NCBI GenBank assembly: GCA_014360105.1
Contig: JACIYD010000038.1
Span: 1 to 9,098, forward strand
Direction of reading: 5' to 3'
DNA length: 9,098 bases
Source of the DNA: Clostridia bacterium
GTDB taxonomy: Bacteria; Bacillota; DSM-521; Neomoorellales; SLTJ01
Position 1 is the stretch's first letter. Each line of letters begins with the position of its first letter. Both the position numbers and the translations under genes were made by a program. The notes beneath the pieces are model-generated. The model saw only the letters and a list, made by a program, of their open reading frames with translations, made no database searches and was not told where the DNA came from. This document shows positions 1-7,787 of the stretch, piece by piece.

Positions 1-41
1 GCCGGGTCGACCACGCGGCCGCCCTTAATTAACCAGTTCAT
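1..41 (-). CDS. pyrC: Dihydroorotase, N-terminal fragment (5' end of gene only)
   Basis: The reverse strand from 41 opens with ATG and reads [13 protein letters not shown] before the window ends, 13 codons in. A hydrophobic start followed by IKGGRVVDP is the usual beginning of class I dihydroorotase, the zinc amidohydrolase that closes carbamoyl-aspartate to dihydroorotate in pyrimidine synthesis. The ATG overlaps the pyrB stop codon (ATGA), so the two are translationally coupled, and pyrC directly after pyrB is the common order in Firmicutes. Only the first strand of the protein is visible, so no metal ligands can be checked. The call rests on the N-terminal pattern plus position; another amidohydrolase with the same N-terminus is the only serious alternative. 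Confidence 0.85.
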   Translation of the reverse strand, partial: MNWLIKGGRVVDP

Positions 42-991
42 TTCCCCGCCTCCCCCAGGAGCAGGTAGAGTAGGGCCATGCGCACGGCCACACCGTTCGT
101 CACCTGCTCGTTGATGGCCGACCAGGGGCCGTCGGCCACGGTGGCATCGAGCTCCACTCCTCGATTGACCGGGCCGGGATGCATTAAGAGGACGTCCGGC
201 GCGGCCAGGGCGAGCCGTTCCGTCGTAAGGCCCCAAAGCCGGCTGTACTCGCGCAACGAGGGGAGCAGCCCCTGCTCCTGCCTTTCCAGTTGCAGGCGCA
301 GGGCGATCACCACTTCGGCTCCCGCCAGGGCTTCTTCTACCTGCCAGACCAGTTTCGCGCCGGTACGGGCAAGTTCCTGGGGCAGCAGAGTCGGGGGGCC
401 GCACAGCCGTACCTCGGCCCCCATTTTGGTCAATCCCCAGAGATCGGAACGCGCCACCCGGCTGTGGAGGATGTCGCCGATGATCGCCACCTTTAAACCC
501 TCGAGCCGTCCTTTGCGCGCGCGGATGGTATAGAGATCGAGCAGGGCCTGAGAGGGGTGCTCGTGGCAACCGTCTCCCGCATTGATTACCGAAGCCTTCA
601 GGTGCCTTGCCAAAAGATGCGGCGCGCCGGCGGCCCGGTGGCGCACCACAAGCACATCGAGGCCCATGGCGGCGAGGGTCGCCGCGGTATCTACCAGGCT
701 TTCGCCCTTGACCACGCTGCTGGTGGCCACGGCGATATTGACCACGTCGGCGCCCATGTACTTGGCGGCCAGCTCAAAAGAGGTCCGGGTACGGGTGCTC
801 GGTTCGTAGAAAAGGTTCACCACCAAGCGGCCTCGTAGGGTGGGCACCTTCTTAATGTCTCGCCCGAGGATCTCCTTCATCGCCTCGGCCGTATCGAGGA
901 TGAGGCCGATTTCCTCCTTGCTGAGCTCCTCCAGCCCCAGCAGGTCTTTGTGCACAAGACCCAAAACAACCACCCCTGGTCGGCGGCTCAA
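38..991 (-). CDS. pyrB: Aspartate carbamoyltransferase catalytic subunit
   Basis: This 317-residue protein joins carbamoyl phosphate and L-aspartate, the first committed step of pyrimidine synthesis, in the cytoplasm. Family hallmarks are visible in order: the carbamoyl-phosphate loop [11 protein letters not shown] (63-73), the SSVVKGES loop with the lysine donated to the neighbouring subunit (91-98), HR at 118-119, the [13 protein letters not shown] segment (140-152), HSRVARSD (176-183), and the aspartate-side HPGPVNRG (271-278). Length is normal for the catalytic chain. The start used is TTG at 989-991, with GGGGGGA five bases upstream. A second TTG at 962-964, preceded by AGGGG, would give a protein beginning close to the conserved [10 protein letters not shown] and may be the true start. 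The gene lies 25 bases after pyrR and overlaps pyrC by 4 bases. No regulatory chain (pyrI) is seen in the window. Expression should follow the PyrR attenuator at 1609-1692. Confidence 0.97.
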   Translation of the reverse strand: MSRRPGVVVLGLVHKDLLGLEELSKEEIGLILDTAEAMKEILGRDIKKVPTLRGRLVVNLFYEPSTRTRTSFELAAKYMGADVVNIAVATSSVVKGESLVDTAATLAAMGLDVLVVRHRAAGAPHLLARHLKASVINAGDGCHEHPSQALLDLYTIRARKGRLEGLKVAIIGDILHSRVARSDLWGLTKMGAEVRLCGPPTLLPQELARTGAKLVWQVEEALAGAEVVIALRLQLERQEQGLLPSLREYSRLWGLTTERLALAAPDVLLMHPGPVNRGVELDATVADGPWSAINEQVTNGVAVRMALLYLLLGEAGK

Positions 992-1016
992 AAAAATCCC
1001 CCCGCAAGCTTGAGGC

Positions 1017-1565
<549 letters not shown>

Positions 1566-1608
1566 CTACTCCCCGCCTCTTCTCCATGCCACCCCGCAGC
1601 CGGGCCGC

Positions 1609-1644
1609 AAAAAAGCCTACTCCCGCCAGACGGAAGTAGGCTTT
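1609..1644 (-). terminator. Intrinsic terminator of the pyr leader (attenuator)
   Basis: In the minus-strand transcript, AAAGCCTACT (1644-1635) pairs perfectly with AGTAGGCTTT (1621-1612) over ten base pairs. The stem continues past one mismatch with three more pairs, closes a 5-base loop, and runs into six T residues (1614-1609). It lies between the pyr promoter and the pyrR start, where an attenuator is expected, rather than after a gene. Its 5' arm and loop are also used by the competing antiterminator described in the neighbouring entry. Confidence 0.93.
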
Positions 1645-1692
1645 CGCCTTGCCGCTATAACTCCTTCTGGCCTCGCGGGGACCAGTTAAAGG
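1612..1692 (-). promoter_or_regulatory. PyrR-responsive leader: anti-antiterminator and antiterminator
   Basis: Three competing RNA structures can be drawn by eye. (a) The PyrR-binding hairpin (1692-1663): CCTT/AAGG outer pairs, a TTAA-side bulge, a CTGG/CCAG inner stem, and an apical part reading TCCCCGCGAGG. As I recall it, the PyrR site has UCCNGNGAGG in this position, so this loop is one base longer. (b) The antiterminator: GCCAGA (1671-1666) pairs with TCTGGC (1630-1625), then GGA (1664-1662) with TCC (1634-1632). A nested AGGC-GAAA-GCCT hairpin lies at 1649-1638. (c) The terminator at 1644-1609. Structure (b) uses bases of both (a) and (c), so the three are mutually exclusive. In known pyr operons PyrR-UMP stabilises (a), which lets (c) form and stops transcription. 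Pairings were found by inspection, not by folding software. Confidence 0.92.
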
Positions 1693-1712
1693 TTGCTCGC
1701 TTTTCGCCCCTG

Positions 1713-1741
1713 AGTCTAAACCAAGGAGCGCTCGCTGTCAA
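1713..1741 (-). promoter_or_regulatory. Sigma-A promoter of the pyr operon
   Basis: On the minus strand TTGACA (1741-1736, consensus) is followed after exactly 17 bases by TAGACT (1718-1713, four of six consensus bases). Transcription would start near 1706, leaving a leader of about 147 bases ahead of the pyrR GTG that contains the whole attenuator. The promoter lies inside the last codons of the larA-like gene: its -10 box begins with that gene's TAG stop codon (1718-1716). No start-site data are available; the assignment rests on hexamers, spacing and position. Confidence 0.85.
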
Positions 1742-2981
1742 GAGAATATTGGATTTCTGCTCCGGGGAAGATGCCGACCCGGGTTCCCGGCCCGTAAGAG
1801 GATTCGAGGACTGCCAGGACTTCCTCCCAGCGGTGCAAGAAAAGCAGCCTTTCGTCTGCCGCGAAGTAACCGCGGGCGGCCGGGTCGGGATAGGCGCTGA
1901 AGACGATCAGTTGCCGCACGTAGGGCGGGATGCCCGCCTCCAGCTTGAGCTCGCCCGCCACCGTCCGGCCAAACGGTCCCATCAAATAATGCACCACCTG
2001 GCCTTCGGGTGCATTGGCAATCAAGACCACCGTGCCCCCGTCGCGCTTGACGGCCTGGTAAGCGGTACAAAGCCCGGCAATGGCCTCGCTCGCCTTGGCA
2101 AAGGTGTTGGCCACCACCACGTCGCGGTCCTTATCCGCCCCGCCGGGTGTCAAGTAGTGGTGCTTGGCGGCGGCGACGGCGGCGGCGTACGCGGCTGGCG
2201 GGTCACCGGCAAAAACATCCGTCGTTTGCCCCCAGGCATTAACCAGGCACTCCACCTTAAAGTCCAGCCCTGCGAGGCGACCGGCCGCGGTAAGTTCCTC
2301 CGGGAGAGGGTTACCTTCCACCAATCCCATCCAGCGCGCCTCCCGACCGCCAGGCGCCGGCTTTTCCAGCCGGTGAAAGGCAGCGGTGGTGCCGAGCGAG
2401 GTGACGCCGGGCAAAATGATCTTGCCGCCCCCGCCAAAACCGGTCATGATGTGGGGCGTGACCGCGCTGATGCCGATCTTCAACTCGCAGGCCATCACTT
2501 CGGCGTTGACCTCCAGGCGGAGGCCACTTCCGGTCCTGCCCACCTCGAGGCAGTTGGCAAACGGGTTGTGGTTGAAGACCGGGAAGCGTTCTACCACCTC
2601 TGCCCCCAGCTTCTTGGCAAGGTCCAGCCGGTTGAGCGCCCCGTGGCACCCCAGGGCGGCAATGAAGCGGATGCCCTCTTCCGGTACACCCGCCTCGGCC
2701 AATTCGCGCAAAAGAAACGGCACGATTTCGTAAGCGCGCGTCACCCGGGTAAGGTCGTCGAAAAGGATGACCACTTCTTTCTTGCGCCGGGCCAGCTCTT
2801 TCAGCCGTCGGCCGGCGATAGGCCGGCCGATCGCCGCCCCGATCTCCTCGGTACCAAGCGCCGGGCGATCGGCGCCCATCATCTGGTAAACCTTTACTTC
2901 CCACCCCGCGGGAAACCAAAGCTCCAGTGCTCTGGGGCCGTGCCAGGCCAGTTGTGGAACCCGAACCACTTGGCTGGTCAT
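1716..2981 (-). CDS. LarA-family (DUF2088) nickel-pincer racemase/epimerase homologue
   Basis: The 421-residue length matches lactate racemase LarA (about 424). Active-site residues of the Lactobacillus plantarum enzyme have counterparts in order: Asp/Arg in FDDLTR (D76, R79; cf. D72, R75), His in GCHG (H113; cf. H108), His in TPHIMTG (H177; cf. H174), the pincer-bearing Lys in GGGGKIILPG (K187; cf. K184) and the nickel ligand in AAFHRL (H203; cf. H200). It should therefore bind the nickel-pincer nucleotide and move a hydride at the carbinol carbon of a 2-hydroxyacid. The family includes racemases of substrates other than lactate, and the substrate here is unknown. No larB, larC or larE cofactor genes lie in the window, so cofactor must be made elsewhere. 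It starts at ATG with a weak ribosome site, 80 bases after livF, and is probably cotranscribed with the importer. The gene symbol is left empty because lactate specificity is not shown. Confidence 0.88.
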   Translation of the reverse strand: MTSQVVRVPQLAWHGPRALELWFPAGWEVKVYQMMGADRPALGTEEIGAAIGRPIAGRRLKELARRKKEVVILFDDLTRVTRAYEIVPFLLRELAEAGVPEEGIRFIAALGCHGALNRLDLAKKLGAEVVERFPVFNHNPFANCLEVGRTGSGLRLEVNAEVMACELKIGISAVTPHIMTGFGGGGKIILPGVTSLGTTAAFHRLEKPAPGGREARWMGLVEGNPLPEELTAAGRLAGLDFKVECLVNAWGQTTDVFAGDPPAAYAAAVAAAKHHYLTPGGADKDRDVVVANTFAKASEAIAGLCTAYQAVKRDGGTVVLIANAPEGQVVHYLMGPFGRTVAGELKLEAGIPPYVRQLIVFSAYPDPAARGYFAADERLLFLHRWEEVLAVLESSYGPGTRVGIFPGAEIQYSLDSERSLV

Positions 2982-3014
2982 GGCATCTAACCGTTACCCG
3001 CCTCAAGACTTATT

Positions 3015-3060
3015 CCCCGCAAGCAGGCGGCCTGCCTACGCCAGGCCGGGGCAAGCGGGG
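3015..3060 (-). repeat. Imperfect inverted repeat (hairpin) between livF and the larA-like gene
   Basis: The transcript just past the livF stop can fold into a long stem: CCCCGC (3060-3055) with GCGGGG (3020-3015), a 2x2 TT/TT internal loop, GC/GC, a further internal loop, then GGCCTG with CAGGCC (3047-3042 against 3034-3029) around a 7-base loop. No T-run follows; the next bases are AATAAGTC. It therefore does not look like a classical intrinsic terminator. It could protect the liv mRNA from 3' degradation, dampen readthrough into larA, or be one copy of a dispersed palindromic repeat. The window holds only this one copy, so the last idea cannot be judged here. Confidence 0.7.
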
Positions 3061-3061
3061 T

Positions 3062-3763
3062 TTACACCAGGAGGTATTTTTTCCTGATTTCTTCGTTCTC
3101 CCGCAGCTCCTCGACCGTGCCGTGGTAGCGTATCTGCCCGCGGTCGATGATGTAGCCCCGATCGGCAAGCCGCAAGGCGGATTTCACGTTCTGCTCCGCG
3201 AGCAAAATGGAGATACCTTCCTCACGCAGGTGGCGGATCTGCTCTTCCAGTTCCCGTACCACCAGGGGCGCCAGGCCCTCGGTCGGTTCGTCCAAAAGGA
3301 GGAGCTCGGGGTTGCCCATCAGGGCGCGGGCCACGGCGAGCATTTGCTGCTCGCCGCCGCTGAGGTAGCCACCGCGGCGGGATTCCAGTTTCTTTAGGGC
3401 AGGAAAGAGTGCGTAAACCTTCTCCTTCGTCCACCCCTGCCCTCCGTTCCCGCCACCCCTGGCGGCAATCTCCAGATTCTCTCCTACCGTGAGGTCCGGG
3501 AAAATCCGCCGGTTGTCCGGCACATAACAGATACCCATCCGGACCAATTGGTGAGGCGCGCGGCCGGTCACCTCCGTACCTTTGTAGGTGATGCTGCCGC
3601 GCCGCGGTGGCGTAAGCCCGATAATGCTGCGTAGCGTGGTGGTCTTGCCTGCTCCATTGCGGCCGAGCAGGCACACCACCTCCCCCCGCTCTACCACCAA
3701 TGAAACCCCAAAAAGGACGTGGCTCAAACCGTAATAGGTATGGATCTCCTTTACCTCCAGCAT
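3062..3763 (-). CDS. livF: Branched-chain amino acid-type ABC transporter, ATPase subunit LivF
   Basis: This is a 233-residue cytoplasmic ATPase, one of the two nucleotide-binding subunits that drive the LivHM channel. Walker A GRNGAGKTT is at 34-42, the Q-loop region VPDNRRIFPDLTV at 81-93, signature LSGGEQQ at 134-140, Walker B LLLLDEP at 154-160, and AEQN at 189-192. In the last motif Gln replaces the usual switch histidine, which is typical of LivF and helps separate it from LivG. Length is normal. The ATG shares one base with the livG stop (TGATG), with GGGGGAG eight bases upstream. It is the last transporter gene of the operon and is followed by a hairpin and the larA-like gene. LivF-type ATPases also serve urea, amide and aromatic-acid importers, so the name gives the family and not the solute. 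Confidence 0.95.
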   Translation of the reverse strand: MLEVKEIHTYYGLSHVLFGVSLVVERGEVVCLLGRNGAGKTTTLRSIIGLTPPRRGSITYKGTEVTGRAPHQLVRMGICYVPDNRRIFPDLTVGENLEIAARGGGNGGQGWTKEKVYALFPALKKLESRRGGYLSGGEQQMLAVARALMGNPELLLLDEPTEGLAPLVVRELEEQIRHLREEGISILLAEQNVKSALRLADRGYIIDRGQIRYHGTVEELRENEEIRKKYLLV

Positions 3764-4500
3764 CAGGCTGTCTCCCCCAGGTAGGCCCGCTGGACCTCTT
3801 CGTTTGCCCTCACTTCATCCGGTTTGCCCTCGGCAATGCTCCTTCCCTGATGCATCACCATGATCTTCTGGGCGATACTGAAGACCACGTCCAGATCGTG
3901 TTCCGTAAAGAGGATGGTTAATCCCTGACTGCGCGCCAGGTGATCGACCAAGGCGATGGTGGCCGCCGTCTCTTCCGGCGACATACCGGCCGTCGGCTCG
4001 TCCAGGAGTAACAGCTCGGGCCTGTTGCCCAGGGCGATGGCGATCTCCAACACCTTCTGGTCGCCGTAAGAGAGGGAACCGCTGACCCGGTTGGCTTGGG
4101 CGGCCAGGCCGACCTGCTTCAGAATGGCCATGGTCTCCTCCGTGGCCATTTTCTTTACCGGACGGAAGAGGTCACCGCTCTTGCCCGCCCGCGCGAGCAC
4201 CGAAACCTGCACGTTCTGGAAGACGGTCAGGCGGGGAAAAATGTTAATCAACTGAAAAGAACGCGCAATCCCCTTGTGGCAGATGCGGTGCGCCGGCAAA
4301 CCGGCGATTTCCTCGCCCTTAAAAGTGATGCGCCCCGCATCAGGGCGCAGGTGACCGGTAATCAAGTTAAACAAGGTCGTCTTTCCCGCGCCGTTGGGAC
4401 CGATTACCGCGACCACCTGCCCTTTTTCTACGGTGAGATTCGCCCCGTCCACCGCTTTGAAACCGTTAAACGATTTCGCGACCCGCTCAACCCTCAACAT
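3763..4500 (-). CDS. livG: Branched-chain amino acid-type ABC transporter, ATPase subunit LivG
   Basis: This 245-residue ATPase is the partner of LivF. Walker A GPNGAGKTT is at 34-42, the Q-loop in ARSFQLINIFPRLTV around 79-93, signature LSYGDQ at 143-148, Walker B LLLLDEP at 163-169 and switch histidine H201 in FTEHDLDVV. The LSYGDQ signature and the C-terminal segment ending in VQRAYLGE are the LivG pattern. The ATG lies inside the end of livM (14-base overlap) with GAGGACT directly upstream, so translation of livG is probably coupled to livM. The protein is complete with no unusual residues in the ATP site. Confidence 0.95.
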   Translation of the reverse strand: MLRVERVAKSFNGFKAVDGANLTVEKGQVVAVIGPNGAGKTTLFNLITGHLRPDAGRITFKGEEIAGLPAHRICHKGIARSFQLINIFPRLTVFQNVQVSVLARAGKSGDLFRPVKKMATEETMAILKQVGLAAQANRVSGSLSYGDQKVLEIAIALGNRPELLLLDEPTAGMSPEETAATIALVDHLARSQGLTILFTEHDLDVVFSIAQKIMVMHQGRSIAEGKPDEVRANEEVQRAYLGETA

Positions 4501-5500
4501 AGTCCTCGCTTGCCCCTTTCAGGCCACGGCCGCTACCGATCCTTTCCTCGAGATAACCCAGGATACCCTGCGGCAGAAAAAGAACAAGTACTAAGAGGAT
4601 TACGCCCAGCACTATAAGCCAGTATTCGGTATGGATGCCGATGACCGTGGAAAGTACCACTACGGCGGCCGCGCCTAAGGAGGGACCAAGAAAGGTGGAC
4701 ATGCCGCCGAGCAGGCACATGATCAGGACCTCGGCCGACTTGCTCCAGAAGAGCAGTGCCGGAGAAACCGAACGCTCGAGCACGACGAAAAGCACCCCGG
4801 CCACGCCGGCAAAAAAAGCGGCAATGACAAAACTCGCGAGCTGGTGGCGCCTGATATTGATGCCGATACTCTCGCTGCGCACCGGGTTGTCCCGCGTCGC
4901 CTGCAGGGTCACGCCGAACGGTGAATTCACCATCAGGTACATAATACCCAGGCAAACGAAGAATACGACCAGGGTTAAGTAGTAACAACCGGTAAGCGAA
5001 TCGATGAGCGGAGGCATGGACAGCCCGTGAATGCCGTCGTCACCACCGGTGAACTCGTACCAGCGGTAAACTACCGTCCAAACCAACTGTCCTAGAGCGA
5101 GCATCAGCATGCCGAAATACAGACCCCGCAGCCGCACGCAAAACCAACCCATAACCCAGCCAATTGCGGCGGCGACCAACGGGCCGAGCAAGAGGCCGCA
5201 CCAGAGCGGTAGCGAGGTTCTGACGGCAGTAATGGCCACGGTATAGGCCCCCAGGCCATAAAAGACGGCATGGTGCAACTGCAAAAGACCCCCGTAGCCA
5301 AGGCAAAAATTGAGACTCGTCGCCAGCAAAGCGGTGATGTAAATCAGGGTAAAGAGATAGACGTAATAGGAAGGAATGAAGCTCGGGAGTACAAGCAAGA
5401 CAAGAAAAGCCGCCGCCACCGGAAGTAATGCCGACCTCTTTAGGGTCGCATCCTTCTCTACGGTTGGTCTTACGGGTTGTGGGCGCATACTCCCCCTCAT
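4487..5500 (-). CDS. livM: Branched-chain amino acid-type ABC transporter, permease LivM
   Basis: This 337-residue integral membrane protein forms the translocation path with LivH. Hydrophobic segments run from about residue 24 to 312, including LLPVAAAFLVLLVLPSF, the stretch around 47-67, and a C-terminal one near 294-310. Family motifs are TGGDDGI (151-157), the ATPase-contact loop RDNPVRSESIGIN (203-215) and LGGMSTFLGP (264-273). The gene begins one base after the livH stop. A start at the second ATG (MRPQPV, four codons later) cannot be excluded. A GGGGGAG run lies between the two ATGs, too near the second to be ideal. The N-terminal 20 residues are polar and cytoplasmic in type. Confidence 0.94.
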   Translation of the reverse strand: MRGSMRPQPVRPTVEKDATLKRSALLPVAAAFLVLLVLPSFIPSYYVYLFTLIYITALLATSLNFCLGYGGLLQLHHAVFYGLGAYTVAITAVRTSLPLWCGLLLGPLVAAAIGWVMGWFCVRLRGLYFGMLMLALGQLVWTVVYRWYEFTGGDDGIHGLSMPPLIDSLTGCYYLTLVVFFVCLGIMYLMVNSPFGVTLQATRDNPVRSESIGINIRRHQLASFVIAAFFAGVAGVLFVVLERSVSPALLFWSKSAEVLIMCLLGGMSTFLGPSLGAAAVVVLSTVIGIHTEYWLIVLGVILLVLVLFLPQGILGYLEERIGSGRGLKGASEDYVEG

Positions 5501-5501
5501 T

Positions 5502-6380
5502 TCACCACACCGACTTTAAGAGGCCCGACGGTCTAATAATCAAGAGCACGGCCGCGATCAGGAAAGGGAAAACAATGGCGAACCGGGGCCAAAACAGCAC
5601 ACCGAAGGATTCCCCCACGCCGAAAATCAGGGCGCTCACGAGGGCCCCCCAGACGTTCCCCAGGCCGCCGACCACCACGATGAGAAAAGCGGAGATGATA
5701 ATACTGTGATCCATACCGAGGACGATGTTCACCGTCGGCGCCATGAAGACCCCGCCCAGGCCAGCCAACCAGCCCCCCAGGACGAACACCGCGGCAAAGA
5801 CCCACTTACTGTTAATACCCAGGGCGTCCACCATCTCCCGGTCGGTTGCGGTGGCCCGGCAGATCTTGCCAAGGCGCGTTCGGTTCAAAAAAAGCCACAA
5901 AGCCACGGCCACCAGAGGCCCGACAATGAGCAGGAAAAGACTGTAACGGGGAAAGGAGGTGCCGAGGAACGTGAAAGCACCGGTTAAGGCCGGCGGCGGC
6001 ATGAGGGACTTATACTCCACGCCCCAGATCAACTTTACCAGATCGGAAAAGATCAGGACAAGGGCGTAGGTCAAAAGCATTTGCATCAGGTGCTCCCGGT
6101 GGTAGATCGCCTGGAGCAAGCCGCGTTCGACCAGGAGGCAGATGCCTGCCACCACCAGCGGCGCAAGGGCCACGGCCCACCAGAACCCGCCGGGGCCGCC
6201 TCCCAGGGCGGTGGCCACGGTAAAGGCGGTAAACGCCCCCAACATGTAGAGGGAGCCGTGGGCAAAGTTCGGCACCCTCAGGACACCGAGGACGAGACTC
6301 AATCCCGAGGAGATAATGAAGAGAATCATCGAGCGACTAAGGCCAACAAGAAGCTGGCTGCCGATGGCCGAAAGATCCAT
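5502..6380 (-). CDS. livH: Branched-chain amino acid-type ABC transporter, permease LivH
   Basis: This is the second permease of the importer, 292 residues from the preferred start. MDLSAIGSQLLVGLSRSMI leads into the first membrane helix. The SSGLSLVLGVLRVPNFAHGSLYMLGAF region is the LivH signature, RATATDREMVDALGIN is the ATPase-contact loop, and GGLGNVWGALVSALIFGVGES is the conserved C-terminal helix pair. The reading frame stays open upstream to a GTG at 6447-6449, which would add 23 polar, Pro/Arg-rich residues. That start lacks a well-placed ribosome site, whereas the ATG at 6378-6380 has GGAGG upstream (about 11 bases) and gives the usual family length, so the ATG is preferred. The gene sits 74 bases after livK. 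Confidence 0.93.
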   Translation of the reverse strand: MDLSAIGSQLLVGLSRSMILFIISSGLSLVLGVLRVPNFAHGSLYMLGAFTAFTVATALGGGPGGFWWAVALAPLVVAGICLLVERGLLQAIYHREHLMQMLLTYALVLIFSDLVKLIWGVEYKSLMPPPALTGAFTFLGTSFPRYSLFLLIVGPLVAVALWLFLNRTRLGKICRATATDREMVDALGINSKWVFAAVFVLGGWLAGLGGVFMAPTVNIVLGMDHSIIISAFLIVVVGGLGNVWGALVSALIFGVGESFGVLFWPRFAIVFPFLIAAVLLIIRPSGLLKSVW

Positions 6381-6432
6381 ATCCCCCGCGTCCTCCCCAA
6401 TGCTGCGGGGGCACCGGGCGGTTTTCTGCCGC

Positions 6433-6447
6433 GCCGGGGCCCCCGGC
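6433..6447. repeat. Short G+C-rich dyad between livK and livH
   Basis: GCCGGGG and CCCCGGC flank a single central base, allowing a 5-base-pair hairpin with a 5-base loop in the transcript a few bases after the livK stop codon. No T-run follows. In many binding-protein-dependent importers a stem after the binding-protein gene raises its mRNA level over the permease genes. That role is possible here, but in sequence this G+C-rich the dyad may be chance. Confidence 0.4.
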
Positions 6448-6454
6448 ACCCGTG

Positions 6455-7711
6455 TTACTTGCCTTCCCGCTTCTTCATGATTTCTTCAATGGGGGGCATG
6501 ATTTCTGTGCCCGAAAGTGCCGTAATGTCTTTTGCTACGAGATAGGGAAGATTCGGATCTTTGGCCGTCTTCCCGAAGAACATGGGCATGACTACCTGGT
6601 GGTCTTCTTTGCGCACCGTCACCTTGCCCACCGGGCTGTCGATGGTCAGGCCTTCCAGGGCATCGATGAACTTCTCGCGGTCCACCGCGCCGGCCTTCTC
6701 GTAGGCGGCGGCGATGAATTTACCGGCGAGGTAACCGTAAAGGGCGAAGGCCGCCGGTTCACGGTTATACTCCTTACGGAAGGCCTCGACAAAAGCCTTG
6801 TTCTCCGGCGTATCGGGATAGTAATAGTGATAAGGATTGGTGCCGAGCACTCCCTCGGGCGCTTCGGCCCCCAAAGGCCTTAAAGTGCTCAGGTCTGTGG
6901 CGGTATGCACCCAAACCTGCACGTCTTTGCTCAGCCCTGTGGCCTTAACGGCCTTGAGAAAAGGCACCATGTCGGCGCCGCCGGTACCCACTACCAGTAC
7001 TTCGGGTTTCGCCGCCCTGATGGCATTAATATAAGGGGTGAAATCGGGTTCCCCTACGCGCCACCATGTTTCGCCCAGCTTCTGTACATCGGGTTTGAGA
7101 CGCTTCAGGTTGTCCCAGAAGTTATTGATGATGGAATGCCCGTACTCGTAATCGCTACCAGCCAGCCAGTATTTCGTGTAAGGCATCTTCGACATTTGCA
7201 CGGCACCAGCACGCCCGCTCATCGCCGTGTTAGGCAACATGCTAAAAACATAGCGGTGCCCGGCCGCACCGGTAATCTTCTCGCTCATCGCACCCCAGAC
7301 GAGGAAGGGCACCTTGTTCTCCTTGGCAAATTCCGAGACGGCTAGGGCCGCAGCACTGTTAATCGTCCCGGCCAGCAGGTCCACGTTCTCCCGCATCACC
7401 AGTTCTTTTGCCCAGTTCTGGGCCACGTCCACCTTGAATTGTTCATCGCGCTGCAGAAACTCGATTTTTGTGCCGAGGACTCCCTTCTCGTTGACCTCCT
7501 TGAGCGCCAACTTGAATCCGTCGAGGGCATCCATGGTGTAAGTGGTCGCGGGCCCGGTGTAGGTATCGATTACGCCGACTCTAATCGGTTTCGCTGCCGG
7601 TTTTTCTCCCTCTTTGGTCGCGGGGGCACCGCCGCCGCAGCCGGCGACCACCGTTACCAGGAACAGCGCCAGAAGAGCCAGGCCCAGGAGCTTATAACGG
7701 CACGATCCCAT
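6455..7711 (-). CDS. livK: ABC transporter substrate-binding lipoprotein, LivK family (type 1 fold)
   Basis: This 418-residue extracellular receptor captures the solute and delivers it to LivHM. The N-terminus is a lipoprotein signal: positive MGSCRYK, a hydrophobic core (8-22), and lipobox VAGC with the acylated cysteine at C25. A Gly/Pro/Lys linker follows to about residue 42, and then the fold opens with PIRVGVIDTYTGPAT. Later segments such as DLLAGTINSAAALAVSEFA (111-129), GSDYEYGHS (185-193), ALYGYLAGKFIAAAYEKAG (323-341) and SPVGKVTVRKEDHQV (359-373) are typical of the branched-chain amino acid/amide/aromatic receptor superfamily. Ligand identity cannot be read from sequence; given the neighbouring AbfD- and LarA-type genes it may be a hydroxy or amino acid. 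The start is ATG, with GGGGG about 13 bases upstream, slightly far. It is first in its operon, with its own promoter at 7788-7817. Confidence 0.93.
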   Translation of the reverse strand: MGSCRYKLLGLALLALFLVTVVAGCGGGAPATKEGEKPAAKPIRVGVIDTYTGPATTYTMDALDGFKLALKEVNEKGVLGTKIEFLQRDEQFKVDVAQNWAKELVMRENVDLLAGTINSAAALAVSEFAKENKVPFLVWGAMSEKITGAAGHRYVFSMLPNTAMSGRAGAVQMSKMPYTKYWLAGSDYEYGHSIINNFWDNLKRLKPDVQKLGETWWRVGEPDFTPYINAIRAAKPEVLVVGTGGADMVPFLKAVKATGLSKDVQVWVHTATDLSTLRPLGAEAPEGVLGTNPYHYYYPDTPENKAFVEAFRKEYNREPAAFALYGYLAGKFIAAAYEKAGAVDREKFIDALEGLTIDSPVGKVTVRKEDHQVVMPMFFGKTAKDPNLPYLVAKDITALSGTEIMPPIEEIMKKREGK

Positions 7712-7787
7712 ACTGAATACGCATCCCCCTTATTGAAAAGAATTTGGACAAAAATAGCAGCAACGCGATAAGTTACACTCTATAAAA

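Noticed and set aside
6..32. Run of rare-cutter sites (GTCGAC, GCGGCCGC, TTAATTAA) that looks like a vector polylinker at the window edge.
   Set aside because: Read on the minus strand these bases encode a sensible dihydroorotase N-terminus ([10 protein letters not shown]) in frame with an ATG overlapping the pyrB stop, so they are native coding sequence.
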